Counted from the stretch's first letter, positions 1-12,074 are shown. The stretch: DNA of 64,000 bases from Canna indica (GCA_034359265.1 CP136891.1:49406001-49470000); one strand, 5' to 3'. Made by a program: numbers and translations. Notes: generated by a model from the letters alone, not told the origin.

Positions 1-53
1 CAGGACTTCGGGCTGATATCAAGTCGGATTTACTATCTTTTCAGCAATCTTCA

Positions 54-1076
54 ATGCATGAGGCAGTGCTTTTGGCAAAGCGCTGTGAGGCTAAAGCAGC
101 AGCTGCTCGTAAATACCCAAGCCAATTTGTGTCTACTAAAGCTCAAGGTTTATTGCCTACGCCTGTTAAAGGTTTCTCACCAACTGGTGGGCTGCCAGTG
201 TCAAAGCCATCAGTTTCTATTGGAGACAATAAAATGTTACCAAGGAGAATTTCAGTAGCTGAAGCACAAAAGAGGAAGGAACAAGGCTTGTGCTTCTATT
301 GTGATGACAGGTACACTTATGGTCACAAATGTAAGTCTCCACAATTGTTTATGCTTGATGATGGGTTTTCTGTAGACGAGTTTGAGCAGGAACCTGCTCA
401 GGAGTTACCTGGTATAGATAACTCTGAGCAAACTCACATTTCTTTTAATGCTTTATCTGGATGTTTGTCGCCAACAACCTTGAGATTTACAGGAACAATC
501 AGAGGAAGGAGTGTACAAGTACTTCTAGGTGGTGGAAGTACACACAATTACATTCAGTCAAGGATAAGCAAGTACTTAGGGTTGTTGGTTAAACCAATCG
601 TTCCTTTCAGTGTAATGATAGGAAGTGGTGACAAGATACAAAGTGAAGGGATTATTGAGAATGTTCAGTTGGCAATTCAGGGCACAACTATTATGACTGG
701 TTTCTTTGCCTTGCCCATTCGAGGATCTAATATAGTGTTATGAGTGGCTTGGATGGCCACTCTTGGCCCTGTAGTAATGGATTTTGCTAAATTGACCTTT
801 CAATTTCTGCTGCAAGGTAACCAATGTCATTGGAAGGGGGAGCATTCAACAAGTGCTAAGACAATTCAGTGCAACACTTTAACAAAAATGTGTGATAACC
901 AGTTTGTGATGGCATTATATCAGTTAGAAATGCTGCCACAAGTTACTGCAACTGATGATTGTCAACTTATAAGACTTTGGAGCTTGCTGTCCGAATTTGA
1001 GAATGTTTTTACTCCACCAAAGGGATTACCTCCTGCAAGATCAACTGATCATCAAATTCATTTAGCTCCAAATTAG
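54..1076 (+). pseudogene. gag C-terminus and aspartic protease of the chromovirus
   Basis: The first about 229 codons hold a zinc knuckle, CFYCDDRYTYGHKC (near 290-335), typical of plant gypsy Gag, which binds genomic RNA. The retroviral-type protease follows, which would release Gag and Pol products in the virus-like particle. Its active-site segment reads LLGGGSTHNYI where the family has an aspartate before Gly-(Ser/Gly)-Ser-Thr, so the catalytic Asp appears to be Gly and the protease should be dead. A TGA at 741 interrupts the segment following the flap, and reading continues in the same frame to a TAG at 1074. The region is recognisable but not functional. Confidence 0.8.
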
Positions 1077-2490
1077 TCTTCAGTAAATGTCAAGCCTTGT
1101 AGATTCCCTTATTTTCAGAAAACAGAAATTGAGAGACAAGTAAAACAGATGTTAAGCAAGGGGCTCATTCAGCATTGCACCAGTCCTTTTTCTTCTCCTA
1201 TTTTACTGGTAAGAAGAAGGATGGCACATGGAGACTATGTGTGGATTATAGAGCTCTAAATGCAGTGACCATTCGGGACAGATTTCCTATACCAACTACG
1301 AATGAATTATTTGATGAACTAGGTGGAGCTCAGATATTTTCAAAACTGGATTTATTAGCTGGTTTTCATCAGATTGGGGTCCATTCTAATGACATATCCA
1401 AGACTGCATTTAGAACCCATGAGGAACATTATGAGTTCTTAGTTATGCCATTTGGATTATCAAATGCACCTTCTACATTTCAGGCTACAATGAACAGAAT
1501 ATTTCAGCCATATTTGCGAAAGTTTATATTGGTTTTCTTTGATGATATCTTGGTGTACAGCAGGACCTTGGAGGATCATGAGTCACACTTAAGAATAGTG
1601 TTGCAACTTCTCAGAGACAATAAGCTGGTAGCAAAGAAAAGTAAGTGCTCTTTTGGATGTCAATCTATTGAGTATTTGGGTCACTTGGTTACTCCTGCAG
1701 GAATTAAAGTGGATCCAGCAAAGGTTTCGGCAGTTCAACTATGGCCACCACCTAAAAACATTAAGGCATTGCGAGGTTTTTTAGGTCTAGCGGGCTATTA
1801 TAGAAAATTCATTAAGAATATTGCTCAATTAGCTGCTCCTTTAACTGATTTGCTTAAGAAGCAAACATTTCAGTGGTCAGAAAAAGCACAACAAGCATTC
1901 GATAACTTGAAGAATGCTTTAAGTCACGCTCTTGTTCTTGCTTTACCTGACTTTAACAAAGAGTTCATTGTAGAGACTGATGCATCTGGAACGGGCATTG
2001 GAGTAGTGTTGACTCAAGGTAGAAACCCAATTGCTTATTTTAGTAGCAAGCTATCTTCAAAAATGCAAGCTGCCCCAACTTATCAAAGAGAGATGCTTGC
2101 TATTATCAAGGCTGTGGCCAAATGGAGGCAATATTTGTTAGGCAGACACTTCATTGTATTGACTAATCATGGACCATTAAAGGAACTGCAATCGTAGGTT
2201 ATTCAAATCGCTGAGCAGCATAGGTGGCTAATGAAGTTATTAGGTTATGACTTCACAATAAAGTACAGAGCAGGAAAATTTAATAGAGCTGTTGATGCTC
2301 TATCATGGGAGGTTGAATTCTCTTTGTTGCATGTCTCTCATATGGAATTGGGACTTCTAGCTGAAATAAGAGTTCTCAATCAAACTAATGAGCAGTTTAA
2401 ATTTTTACATAACCAGTTACAGCAAGGAGAATTATTGAATCAGTATGAAATCCGAGATGCCATTCTTTTGTACGAAGGTCGAATTTTTAT
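1077..2490 (+). pseudogene. reverse transcriptase and RNase H of the chromovirus
   Basis: This segment would copy element RNA into cDNA. It begins with the conserved lead-in around FPYFQKTEIE, then shifts frame near 1200, where one base seems lost before KKKDGTWRLCVDYRAL. The RT palm motif VFFDDILVYS (near 1530-1560) keeps both catalytic aspartates. RNase H follows with ETDASGTGIG (near 1976). Its last conserved motif reads LTNHGPLKEL where the family normally has Asp, so it is probably damaged. A TAG at 2195 and the continuation RWLMKLLGYDF show that one polyprotein was broken. Nearest relatives by motif are plant chromoviruses with VDYRALN-type RT; I cannot place the clade more finely. Confidence 0.85.
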
Positions 2491-3683
2491 TCCTGAGGAG
2501 ACTGCAATTAGAACTAGACTCTTGAGCGAGTTTCATAGCTCAGTAATTGGAGGACATGCAGGAATCTCCCGGACACATCACAGACTGTCGGCGAATTTCA
2601 TTTGGAAAAATATGCGTAAGGATTTCAAATAGTTTGTAGCCCAGTGTCAAGTCTGTCAACGCATGAAAGCTGAACAACTAAGTCCAGCAGGATTGCTTCA
2701 TCCATTACCGATACCTGCTGAAGTATTTGAAGACATTTCAATGGATTTTATTACCGACTTGCCTCGGTCAAATGGGAGATCAGTAATATTAGTTGTTGTT
2801 GATAGATTAACGAAGTATGGACACTTCTTTCCATTACCAAAGAAGTACTCAACACAATTAGTTGCTGAAGTGTTCTTGGAAGGAATTGTGAAGTTGCATG
2901 GCATTTCAAAAATCATAGTTTCTGACAGAGACATTCATTTTACAAATGAGTTTTGGCGTGAAATGGCTAAACTACAAGGGTCTGAACTATTATTCAGCTC
3001 AGCCTACCACCCACAAACGGACGGCCAAACTGAGGTGCTGAATCGGTGTGTTGAGATGTATTTGCGGTGCTTTGCTTCAGAGGAGCCGTCAAAGTGGACC
3101 AAGTTTTTACCTTGGGCGGAATTCTGGTATAATACCTCTTACCATTCTTCCGCGGGCATGACTCCCTTTCGTGCTCTTTATGGCCGAGATCCTCCGAAGT
3201 TCATCCAATATGCGGGAGGTACAACTACAAATTTGAGTGTTGATCAACAATTACTGACAAGAGACGCTATCATTCGGCAATTGAAGTTTAATTTACAACG
3301 TTCTCAACTGCGCATTAAGCTGCAAGCTGATAAACATCGCCGAGACGTAGAATTGTAGGTGGGGCAACAGGTTTTTGTTAAACTACAGCCCTATCGCCAG
3401 TTGTCAGTCTGTCTATAGCGGCAACAAAAATTGAGTCCAAGGTATTTTGGACCTTTCTGAGTTATTAAAAGGATTGGCAAGGTAGCTTATAAGCTAAAAT
3501 TCATCTGATTTTTCACATTTCGGTGTTAAAGCAATGTCACGGCAATCCAACTATGCAAGTGACACCGCTTCCATTGTTGGGTGGAGGAGCCGACGGAGCA
3601 AGGGTGGAGCTAAGCTCGAATTCGGCCGATGAGGATGACTGTTCTTTAAACCTTGAGGACAAGGTTGTTCAGGAAGAGGGGGG
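2491..3683 (+). pseudogene. integrase and C-terminal tail of the chromovirus
   Basis: Integrase joins the cDNA to host DNA. The HHCC zinc domain is visible (HAGISRTHHRL near 2550 and CQVCQRMK near 2645), with a TAG at 2630 between its halves. The DDE core keeps its first Asp in MDFITDLP (near 2740), the second in IVSDRDIHFT (near 2915) and Glu in GQTEVLNR (near 3020), so the catalytic triad is intact. After a TAG at 3356 the sequence still reads RYFGPF and later PLPLL, usual for the integrase C-terminus, with further stops. The chromodomain expected next is missing; only the NLEDKV tail remains. Confidence 0.85.
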
Positions 3684-4118
3684 TGATGTCACGCGCATCT
3701 TAGATGGTCAGCTACAAGAGGAAGAGGAACTCGAGGTTGATACATTGGACGTGTGCCGAGTTGATAAGGAACAACTGGACGCTGATGTGGAAAGTCATCC
3801 ACGTGGAGGGAAACGAGTGAGGAGCCGACCCCATTGGAGTCGGGATTATGTTATGTAAAGAGACTTAACTGATTCAGTGAATGCTTACATGTACAGAGCA
3901 TATAAATAGTTCAAATGTAACGAATAAAGACAATCAAGAAATATACAGATCAAATTTTTTTCCTTTCTCTCGCGTCTCTTTCTTTTATTCCTCAGATCCC
4001 CAATCTTTTCTTCTTTCTTCTGTGAATCCCGACAAATAAAGCTGTAACTTCTTTGGCGATACCTCACGGTAGCTGGAGCCGACGGAGTACTTCTCAGGTA
4101 AATCTTAATTACCTAACA
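3671..4118 (+). repeat. polypurine tract and 3' LTR of the chromovirus
   Basis: AGGAAGAGGGGGG at 3671-3683 is a polypurine tract, followed directly by TGATGTCACG at 3684, the expected TG start of an LTR. Inside lie a TATA-like TATAAATA at 3901-3908 and an AATAAA at 3923-3928, the compact promoter/poly(A) layout of plant LTRs. The 111-codon open frame that runs through 3523-3858 straddles this boundary and is polyprotein tail plus LTR, not a gene. The right end was not fixed because the 5' LTR is outside the window. Confidence 0.6.
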
Positions 4119-4184
4119 GAAGCTTGATAGTATCTTGGTAAATACTCTAGCCTCTATGACATGCTACTATTTTGGGGGGTATAG

Positions 4185-4771
4185 GAAGTTGTCCGATCAC
4201 AAATTCCTCGTTTTGAGATCCAACGTCCTGCATCAAATTAAAGAGAGTATTGGAACCATTTATAGCTTAATATTCTGACTTTTCAAGAGAAGATTATGAA
4301 AGGATATTCATGCCCCTGGAGGGAATATGCACCAATGTTCTACGGTTGCTAGGTAGTTGGGGAAATTGTAAAAATCTAGGATAAACAAAGAGAAGCCTCG
4401 CAACTTCAACTAGAAGCATCGATCCTTGGAAACTTACAATTTAAAAGCAGAAAGAAAGATGGTAATCTTAATGCAGAAGGAGCTCTCAGAATTCAAGTCA
4501 GTCAAAGCATAGCTAGACAATGAGGTACTTTCATCACGTGGCTTCGACAAGAAGGCGATTTAATTGGATTTCTTCCATTGATGAGGAATCTAATTTGATC
4601 ACCGACAGTGACATGATCACCTGTACATTTAGAGAGTTCTACATAAACTTGCCCTTGTTGAAGATCAAATGGCAAGAACTATATCGACATGAGTCCAAGA
4701 AGTTTAAACGCCTTGACGACCCATTCACACTCGATGAAATACATGCTACAATTGAGGACTTGGGCACGTAG
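4185..4771 (+). pseudogene. LINE (L1-type) ORF2 remnant, endonuclease end to start of reverse transcriptase
   Basis: LSDHKFLVLRS near 4187 resembles the SDH-containing last motif of the plant LINE apurinic-type endonuclease. Further on, MRYFHHVASTRRR and NWISSIDEE (4520-4590) match the linker ahead of the LINE RT (usual form YFH..AS.RRR.N.I), ending at the segment FTLDEIHATIEDLG. The stretch between is shortened and shifted in frame. No catalytic RT motif is left, so this is a dead fragment about 590 bp long, next to the gypsy LTR. Confidence 0.65.
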
Positions 4772-4855
4772 AATTCACCTTAGGATATTACAATAAATTT
4801 TGGAATATCCTTAAGATGAATTTACTATGGATCTTGAATGAGGCCCATAATGACC

Positions 4856-5428
4856 CTAAGAATCTATCAAGAATAAATAACAACTCATCACTGTTATGCC
4901 AAAGGTTGAAAGCACAAACACAGTCCAAAACATCAAGCCTGGAACAGCGTCGAAAGACACCCACAACTCCTTTTGGACACCCTTCGCCTGAAAGAGAGAA
5001 AATAATACATGGAGGCTCGGTTTGATGTCAAGGCACTCCATCACTATCTCAAAGCACCGAACGAAGGCCCAGCTATTTGGGTGCAACTGTGTATGAGCCA
5101 CGTTAGCCAGATTCAACATGCTGTGTTCAAACCCGGTAAAGGGAAGGCGAATTCCCGATTCCTCAAAGAAGATCCAATACATAAAGAAGAACTCCGAGTT
5201 CGTGTTATGACACACCCGATCCAACAGAAGTCTCGGAAGACATTCGAAGTCCTCCTCGTTGCCTTCACGGGCAATGGGCACACTCTCCCGAAAAGAAAGA
5301 ATGATGTCATGATCGGTTAACACCGAGCCGCTCAACTTTACATCCTCTTGGACCCATGAGTAGGAATCCAAGTCCCTCACCGGCATTCCAACGTCCGATT
5401 TTACTGTGGCACCCCTTCTCGCCATCAC
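4856..5428 (-). pseudogene. PF04195-type putative plant transposon protein, partial
   Basis: The - strand encodes about 190 residues with the signature of the 'putative gypsy type transposon' family (Pfam PF04195): EFFFMYWIFFEESGIRLPF, then LHPNSWAFVRCFEI, then LHVLFSLFQ and WVSFDAVPG. Function within the element is not known for the family; these proteins are encoded by plant mobile elements and are not host enzymes. The end after residue about 165 no longer matches, so the protein is cut short and the usual C-terminal coiled coil is absent. A diverged relative lies at 21424 on the other strand. Confidence 0.7.
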
Positions 5429-6180
5429 AGAAACCCTAGAATGGGGACAAGTCAGTTTTAACCTACAAACCTAAGACAAGAACCGCAAAAGCAACGGAGG
5501 AAGTCACGTGGAGAGGAAACAAAGGTGACAATGATCAAGCAAAATCCGAAGTCGCTCCTGAAGAAGACACCTTAGAGATACCGAGATGAAGGAAAAAGAT
5601 AGACTTCGGAAATAAGAAAAGAGAACGGCTTTATAAGGCAGTATGATAGGAGAAAAATTTCCCCTCATCAAATCGTCGGCGTCCCCACCAAAAACAAATA
5701 TGAACCATTCAAATAAGAGCGGCGGCTTCCTAGGGAATAACAGGGAATGTGCGAAACCCTTTTTTCGTCATGATCACCTCTTCGGCCAAAGAAGCTAAGA
5801 GCCAATAGGGAAGCTCCTACAGTAGAAAGCTACCATACGAGGCGCAAAAGTCGAAGAGGCGTAAGAACAAATACGACAAAAATACGCCGACCCAATTCAC
5901 CTCAAGACAAGACAGAAAATTGTTCTGGCCGGTCTCCATGACCATCCACTCGCCCCAAGCTCCAACGGTCACTTGCTCAACATTTATAACCTCTTTTTCC
6001 CCAATCCAACCAACTTCCTTGGCCGCCTCCTTCAACTCGATCCCCTACAGTTGTCCCCCCGACATAGCATCCTAGGTCACCTGGTTCAAACTTCACAGTG
6101 AAACGCTCCAAAACAGACAAGGAGACAAGGAGAGACACCAAATCGGATCGAAAGACCCCGACACTCAGGCAGGAACATTA
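5429..6180. other. Gene-free stretch, probable 5' flank of the PF04195-type element
   Basis: No reading frame here resembles a known family. The sequence is moderately GC-rich and lies upstream of the - strand PF04195-type coding region, so it may hold that element's leader or LTR, but I could not find terminal repeats. Confidence 0.4.
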
Positions 6181-7130
6181 GCATTGTGACTTGGATTGTG
6201 CATGCTTAGCTTTTACTTACTTGTGATCTTATCTTGCTAAGTGTTTTTGTTTCTTGTGCCTAAGATTGATATTTAAATAAGTAAGCTTAGAATTCATAAA
6301 TTGTCATTTAAACTTAGAACACACTATTCATCCCCCTCTATAGTGTGATATTTCTATAACATTTATGATTTTAGAATAATTGTATATCCTTGGGTTGCTT
6401 GTTAATGATTATGAAAACCAAGACCAATTGAAACTCGAAATAAGTTGAAACTACAATGTAGTTTCAGTTAGTCGTTCGGTCGACTGATCATCGATCGATC
6501 TTCGATCAACGGACCAACGACTAGTTCTCTAGCCATTGAGATTTTTTTTTCTTCCTGAGCCTTAGACCCTTGGAACTCTATATATTCTCCTCACCTACCT
6601 TTCTTAAGCCAAGAGAGAACTTGTTGGGCCATCTTTTACATCCTTGTGAGCTTTCGTTGTGTCATTCATTGAGACTAGCCTTACGTTATACTTATTTTCT
6701 TGTTTGAGCTTCTAAACTTGAATGATTCATCATCAAAGACATCGGGAGAAATTTGGAGTTTGGTTTTAAAGCTAACTTGTATTCATTTGATAATTGCTCT
6801 CATTTATTTGTAATTTTAAGTTTCTTTTTGGTGTGATTTGAAGCTTGGCTTTGACCTAAGATGTTGGTCTTAGGATTTGAGTGATTTCCTTGGTGTAGAG
6901 GCATATGTCCACTCAGGTTTACTAGTTAATTATAGTTATCCTTGGAGCTTGATCAGGTGTTGGAAGTACCACTGAGAAGATGATGACACATGATGATAGG
7001 GTTGTAGCCTTAGCTTGTAAGTTCTCTTGGAGGAAACTATACTTTTTAGTAAACTTGATTGATATCCTAAACATGGAGTTTAAATAGTCAATATAGGCTT
7101 AGTTAGATGTCGAATTACTAGATCAAAGGT
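6181..7130 (+). repeat. Old remnant related to the TGTTGG/CCAACA solo-LTR family
   Basis: The block shares landmarks with the complete solo LTRs at 16965 and 61131: the 3'-end motif ACACTATTCATCCCCCTC (near 6322-6339, before TATAGTGTG), a TCGA/GATC-rich palindromic patch (6470-6525), a TATA-like stretch with a following leader, and a long T-rich transcribed-like part. The order is scrambled (the 3'-end motif comes first), and no TSD is visible, so it is either two abutting fragments or a rearranged copy. Confidence 0.5.
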
Positions 7131-8391
7131 GACGATTCCGCCCCATTATGCCGAATGGGGCGCCCCCCGCCCAAATTTGGGTGGTACCTTGCCCAAATTA
7201 GGGGCAATAGTTCTCCTCCCATCTCTAGATCCGGGTGACACTCTTCCCTCCGGTCAATCGGCCCCTCTCCAAGTTGGGGCAACCTTGATCGGAGGAAAAC
7301 AAGGGTGCCGCTGGCTCCCCACCCCAACCAAGGAGGGCACGAGGAAGCCATGGCTTCTGTACACCGCCACCCACGTGCGACACCAATAGCCCCCACAAAC
7401 ACAACACCGCATCGTCCCCACATCTTGTGGCGCGACACAATTTTAACACGCATGAAGCGAAAAAACCAACACGAAAATTCACAATAATATCGAATCCCAA
7501 GATAAAAACAAAAGAATCAAATATTGTAGATTAATCTAGATGTTAGGGTCTAATCCTTTCCCAAATACATATCATACAGTTTAGAAAGCACAACGAATAA
7601 AGGACGAAACCAATCCTACCTTGGATGGATGACAAAATTGCACAATTTCATAATATTTGATTCGCCTGCTTCCTCTCTCATTCTCTCCTCTATCCTGCTC
7701 CCTTTTTTCGGTCCTAAAACTTTTTAAAAAATTGGCTGAGACTATTTTTATAGACCTAGGTTTAGAAAATTTTGCAAAAAAAATATTTCAAAAAAATATT
7801 TACAAATAAGCAGCTATGGCTCCATTATAATTTTAAAAAATTCCAAAAAATTAGAGAAATAATTATCCTATAATTTTGGGCATAACATAATATTAGTAGA
7901 TTAAAAACTACTATTATTGTCAGGTGTGAGATTTGATTTTAATATTCACGTTGTATGATTTTCTTTTCAGATCTTAAAATCTAATTTTTTTTAATCATTA
8001 TTAGATGTCAATCTATTGCTAATTTTTTTGTTATTAATAATAAGAAACTATTTTTATAAAAAAATTTATGCTGTGGCGAAAAATCATCCCACTAGTTCAC
8101 ATGATTTCCAAAAAAATTCAAAAATAGCTTATGTAGCTTTTATATGTAAACGCGGGAAATAATTAATATATTAGTAAACTTGTAGCAAAGAGATCGGCAA
8201 CAAATATTTAATTTAACCCTAAATATTAGAAATACCTTTTGGTTAATTTGTAATTGAACATAAAACCCAAAAATATTTGAATATTACTTTTGACCCTAAC
8301 AACAAATTCTATGTTTCCTATTAATTAGCTCGGTCGCTCTCTCTCTCTCTCTCTCTCGTGTTGCAGACTTGCAGTGATCGAAAGCAGAGAG
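7131..8391. other. Intergenic: GC-rich palindromic patch, then AT-rich promoter region of gene 1
   Basis: From 7131 to about 7450 the DNA is GC-rich with short inverted repeats such as GCCCAAATTTGGG (7169-7181) and GCCCC...GGGGC around 7140-7160. From 7500 to 8300 it is AT-rich without recognisable coding. The last few hundred bases are presumably the promoter of the + strand gene that starts at 8392. Confidence 0.5.
8337..8357 (+). repeat. (CT)n tract in the 5' UTR or core promoter of gene 1
   Basis: A run of about ten CT dinucleotides ends 34 bases before the ATG at 8392. Pyrimidine-rich CT tracts are common in plant 5' leaders and core promoters; this is a simple repeat and a possible promoter element. 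Confidence 0.7.
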
Positions 8392-11300
8392 ATGGACAGG
8401 AAGCTGGAGAGGGCGCTCTCCTCTCGTAGGTCTCCGTCTCACGCCGCAAGGGCCAGCGAGAGCGGGGATGGGGGCGGCGATGACGACTCCAAGAACAGGA
8501 AGCACGGCGCAGTCGCCGGCCGCTTCGCCAACCTCGTCCGCGTCGCGCGCACTTACTCCGGAAACCTCCTCCTGCTCTTCGCCCTCCTCCTTGCCGGCGC
8601 GTTCTTTTTATCCTGGGCCCCTCTCCCTCCTCCTGCTGTCGTCTGTGTCTCCCCTTACCACTCTGCCGCCCGCAACGCCCTCGTCGGCGCTGACCTCGTC
8701 GGGCTCGCCTCCGATTTCGGAGTCCTCGGTGTCCCTTGGTGTAAGCCTTTCATTCCCGTTTAACTCCATTGCCGCGGTCGTTGACAATGACGGGTTTGGA
8801 GGGTTTAATTTCTTATTTATAGCTTTCCTTCAATTCTTTGGGATTTCGTCATCGAAAAGAAAAGATTAGGATTTTTGAATGTTTCTTTTCAGATTCCTGC
8901 GATTTTTTGTTGATTCTAAATGGTATTAGTAAATCGGAGTGATGAAAAATATTGGATTTTCGGCAAAAAGTTGTTTGTTGATCTGTTTGACTTATTACTT
9001 TGGATCGATTTAGCGTTCCTTCTATTCCTCGTATGCCAAATGCACGTTGCCTGCAATCAATATCATGATTTGTTTTGGGGTTCCTCGATTTTCCTGCATT
9101 TCCTAGATATATATAGCTGATACCTCAATGTGCACAATACGGCTCTTAATTCCCTCTTTCTTTTTGGATAAAAAAGGCAGAGCGAAACATGACAGAACTG
9201 TAGAGTGGACGCCGAAGGATTTATTGAATGGCCTGCAAGAGTTTGTCCCTATCTACGAGACCCGTCCAATCCAGGACTCGAACCACATTGGATTTGACCA
9301 TAGCTTCGGATTATGGTTCATGGCCCGGTGGCTGAAGCCAGATTTGATGATTGAAAGTGGCGCTTATAGGGGGTATTCTACGTGGATCCTCAGGCAAGCT
9401 ATGCCAGCAACTCGTATTATATCGATTGTACCTGTACATCCTGATAAGCATTTGAACGAAGGCCCATCTTATGTTGACGAGAACTGCACTTACTTCTCTG
9501 GAAGTGATTTTGTTGATTTTGGAAGTGTTGACTGGAACAATGTCATGAGCAAACATGGGATTTCAGACTTCAGTCGGGTTCTTCTATTTTTTGATGATCA
9601 CCAGAATCAGCTTAAGAGGTATATGAGGACCCATAATGTGCTTCCTCAATCACTTTACACTATTGTCAAAATTTTCTGATTTTCTTTCTGAGATCATGAT
9701 TCATGCATCTTTTAATTAATCACATATTCCTGTATTTCTGTGTTCATCTTAATGACCTACAGAGCAGCATGAGGAACAAGTCTGATCACCTCTTTTTTTT
9801 AACTTTTGGCCCACTTACTGCTTAACCAAAATCTTAAACTGGGATTTATTCTTTATTATATATTGGACAGGTTGAAGCAGGCTTTATCAGCTGGGTTTCA
9901 GCATCTGATATTTGAGGATAATTATGACACTGGAACTGGAGACCATTATACCTTAAGGCAGATATGTGATCAATACTACATTAGAGGTTTGTGCCCTCTT
10001 GTGTTTTCATTGTTTTGGTACTTTTTTATGTTTTCGTGTGCCGTTTGCTGCAATGATGGATAATGTTGTTTTTATAATAATCATACATCATTTGACTTAG
10101 TTCGAAGTGTGCTAAACCAAGTTTTTCTGCCACCAAGAAATGAGAGAGGGTGACCCAGTGCACGAAACAATCCCATTTTTGTGGGCTCTGGGGAGGGTTA
10201 TGTATGTAGCCTTCCCCCTGCTTTCTGCCACTAAGAAATGAAATAGAAAAAGAAAAGAAAAGAACCAGTAATTACAATGTAAAGATACAGATAAACTGTG
10301 TCTTGTATCATTTAATCATTTGTCTAGGGCACTTTTCACTTGCATTTTACTACAGTGCTATACAAACTTGTGTTTTGGGAGCTTCACAGGATTTTTAGCA
10401 TCAAAGATTCATCACTCTGTTACACATTGTTCATGTCTTTATCTTCCTATAAAGCTAAATGGAAAATAACAGTGCCTTATGCTACTTATTTTTCTTTGCC
10501 TGAACAAACCCTTTGTTTTGTTGAGCATAGTTGTTTTGTTGAGCATAGCAAAGAAAATAATGCTTGGCATCCGTCCTTGTTGGGATATGGATCTTTTTTC
10601 ATCTCATTTCTTACAATTTGCTTCCTTGAGTTTTTCCATTGAAGGTTTGATTAAAAGGTGGAACCCCATGGTTGTCCTTGATACTTCCTATTAACTTTCT
10701 TCTTCGTACTTATTTTTGATAGAGGAAAGTCACTATTATCTATTGGTAATTTTTTAATTTCCTTTCATGAATAATGACTCTTGGCAAGGTTCCAAGTGAT
10801 AGTCTACCGTCTTGTGTCTAACCCGGACGACTGATACTTGTACTGAACTGATTTCAGTAAAAAAGAAGAAAAAGAAAAGAAAAAGAATGCAAAGTTCTAC
10901 TCCACTTATGTAAATGATATATGATTGTTGTTTAATTATTTTTACATATTAGAAAACTTGGTTTTATCAGTGAGCTAGTACACTGTAGCCTGAACTAGTT
11001 CTGGGTTGGACCCATCTGGTTTGGTTAGATATGATGGGTACTGGTTTGGCGTGATACTTGAAACATTGACTCTTTGTACCATTTCCCTTGCGTTGTTTTC
11101 CACATAAGCTCCAGAAAATTTCAATGTTATTAACATAGTTTCATCATTTTGCTAATAAGTAATAACAATGAATTCCTCCTTGCATGCAGCACTAAAACAA
11201 GACCATTTAAATGGAACATAAAGCAAACAACTTAATTAATGAAACAGCTATCACCTATTTTTCTGTTCACTCCTTGTTGATTATCTGCAGACCTTTTGAT

Positions 11301-12074
11301 TCGAGATATATTTAGTTATTCAGGTTGTGGTTGCTGATATATAGAATTAGTTTAATTAACACTGATGACCAATAAGTATATGTGACATGCATACTTGTTT
11401 ATGTGGTGTTTGTTCTTTCTGTCTTTCTTTCCTGAACAATTTATTACCAATCAAATGATTGCATGGCCTGTGCCAAAGCTCATTTGTAAACCATCCTTTT
11501 GTATCTCGGATCCGTTTAGTAGATTTTAATTTTGTCTATATCTCATATCTCATTTATGATATTTGTTTCTTACATTTTTGAACTAAACATCATGCTCACT
11601 TAAAGCCTTTACATGCCAGAAGATTAACTGTTGTCAATTATAGGTGGTGGGCACAGCTGCTTCAGGGACAGTGATGAAGCAAGGACAAGGGCAAAAAGGA
11701 AAATGTTATGGGAGAAGGCTGTGGATACGCCCGAGCTATGTGGTAAGGAAGGAGCGTGGTGGGGCGTTCAAGGATATATGCGTGATAATTTTAATAGTAG
11801 CAACAAGGCAGTATCCTATAAACAGCATTTTCAGAACAGCAGATTTGTTGAGTCAGTGTTGGATATATATTGGGAGCTCCCACCAGTTGCTGGCCCATCA
11901 CTCACTCATCAAATCAGATACGACCCTGCTCGTACACAAGAACCTATTGTTGAAGATGGCAAGTTTCACTTATTTAAAAAGCTAGGGCTAGCAAGACTGG
12001 AGGCCTCATTGTTTAATCAGTACACACAAATGGTGTACATTAAAGTATCAGCGCCACCTCTCACGGGTACATAG
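8392..12074 (+). CDS. Conserved plant type II membrane protein with methyltransferase-like domain, function unknown (4 exons)
   Basis: Exons 8392-8740, 9177-9618, 9871-9986 and 11644-12074 join to 1338 bp, 445 aa, with no stop and with GT-AG junctions (phases 1, 2, 1). The start is the first ATG (MDRKLERAL). Residues about 1-55 are charged and disordered, 58-75 are a strong hydrophobic helix, then a luminal-looking domain begins at VCVSPYHSA. This suggests a type II Golgi/ER-anchored protein, which is inference. The core FDHSFGLWFMARWLKPDLMI precedes ESGAYRGYSTW, which resembles the glycine-rich SAM-binding loop of class I methyltransferases; GGGHSCF and the C-terminal WELPPV belong to the same conserved plant family, for which I know no established activity. 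Exon 1 is very GC-rich, the rest is not. Intron 3 is 1657 bp. This is one of only two intact host genes here. Confidence 0.88.

Larger units (their letters stand above)
1..4118 (+). mobile_element. Ty3/gypsy chromovirus-type LTR retrotransposon, 5' end outside window, degenerate
   Basis: The order gag zinc knuckle, protease, reverse transcriptase, RNase H, integrase, polypurine tract, LTR identifies a Ty3/gypsy element on the + strand whose 5' LTR and gag start lie left of the window. At least four in-frame stops (near 741, 1074, 2195, 2630) and a frameshift near 1200 make it non-autonomous. The C-terminal tail after the integrase (near 3640) contains NLEDKV, which is typical of plant chromoviruses, but no chromodomain can be read between PLPLL (near 3570) and that tail, so it looks deleted. 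The right LTR end is uncertain: TG...CA candidates end at 4096 or 4118. Confidence 0.85.

Noticed and set aside
3523..3858. 111-codon open frame, acidic
   Set aside because: It spans the integrase tail, the polypurine tract and the beginning of the LTR, so it is not an independent gene.
7118..7500. Several overlapping open frames on both strands
   Set aside because: GC-rich low-stop DNA with palindromes; no family match and no conserved motif on any strand.
8374..8391. Upstream in-frame GTG as start of gene 1
   Set aside because: The ATG at 8392 is the first ATG and gives the family-like N-terminus; non-ATG starts are not expected.
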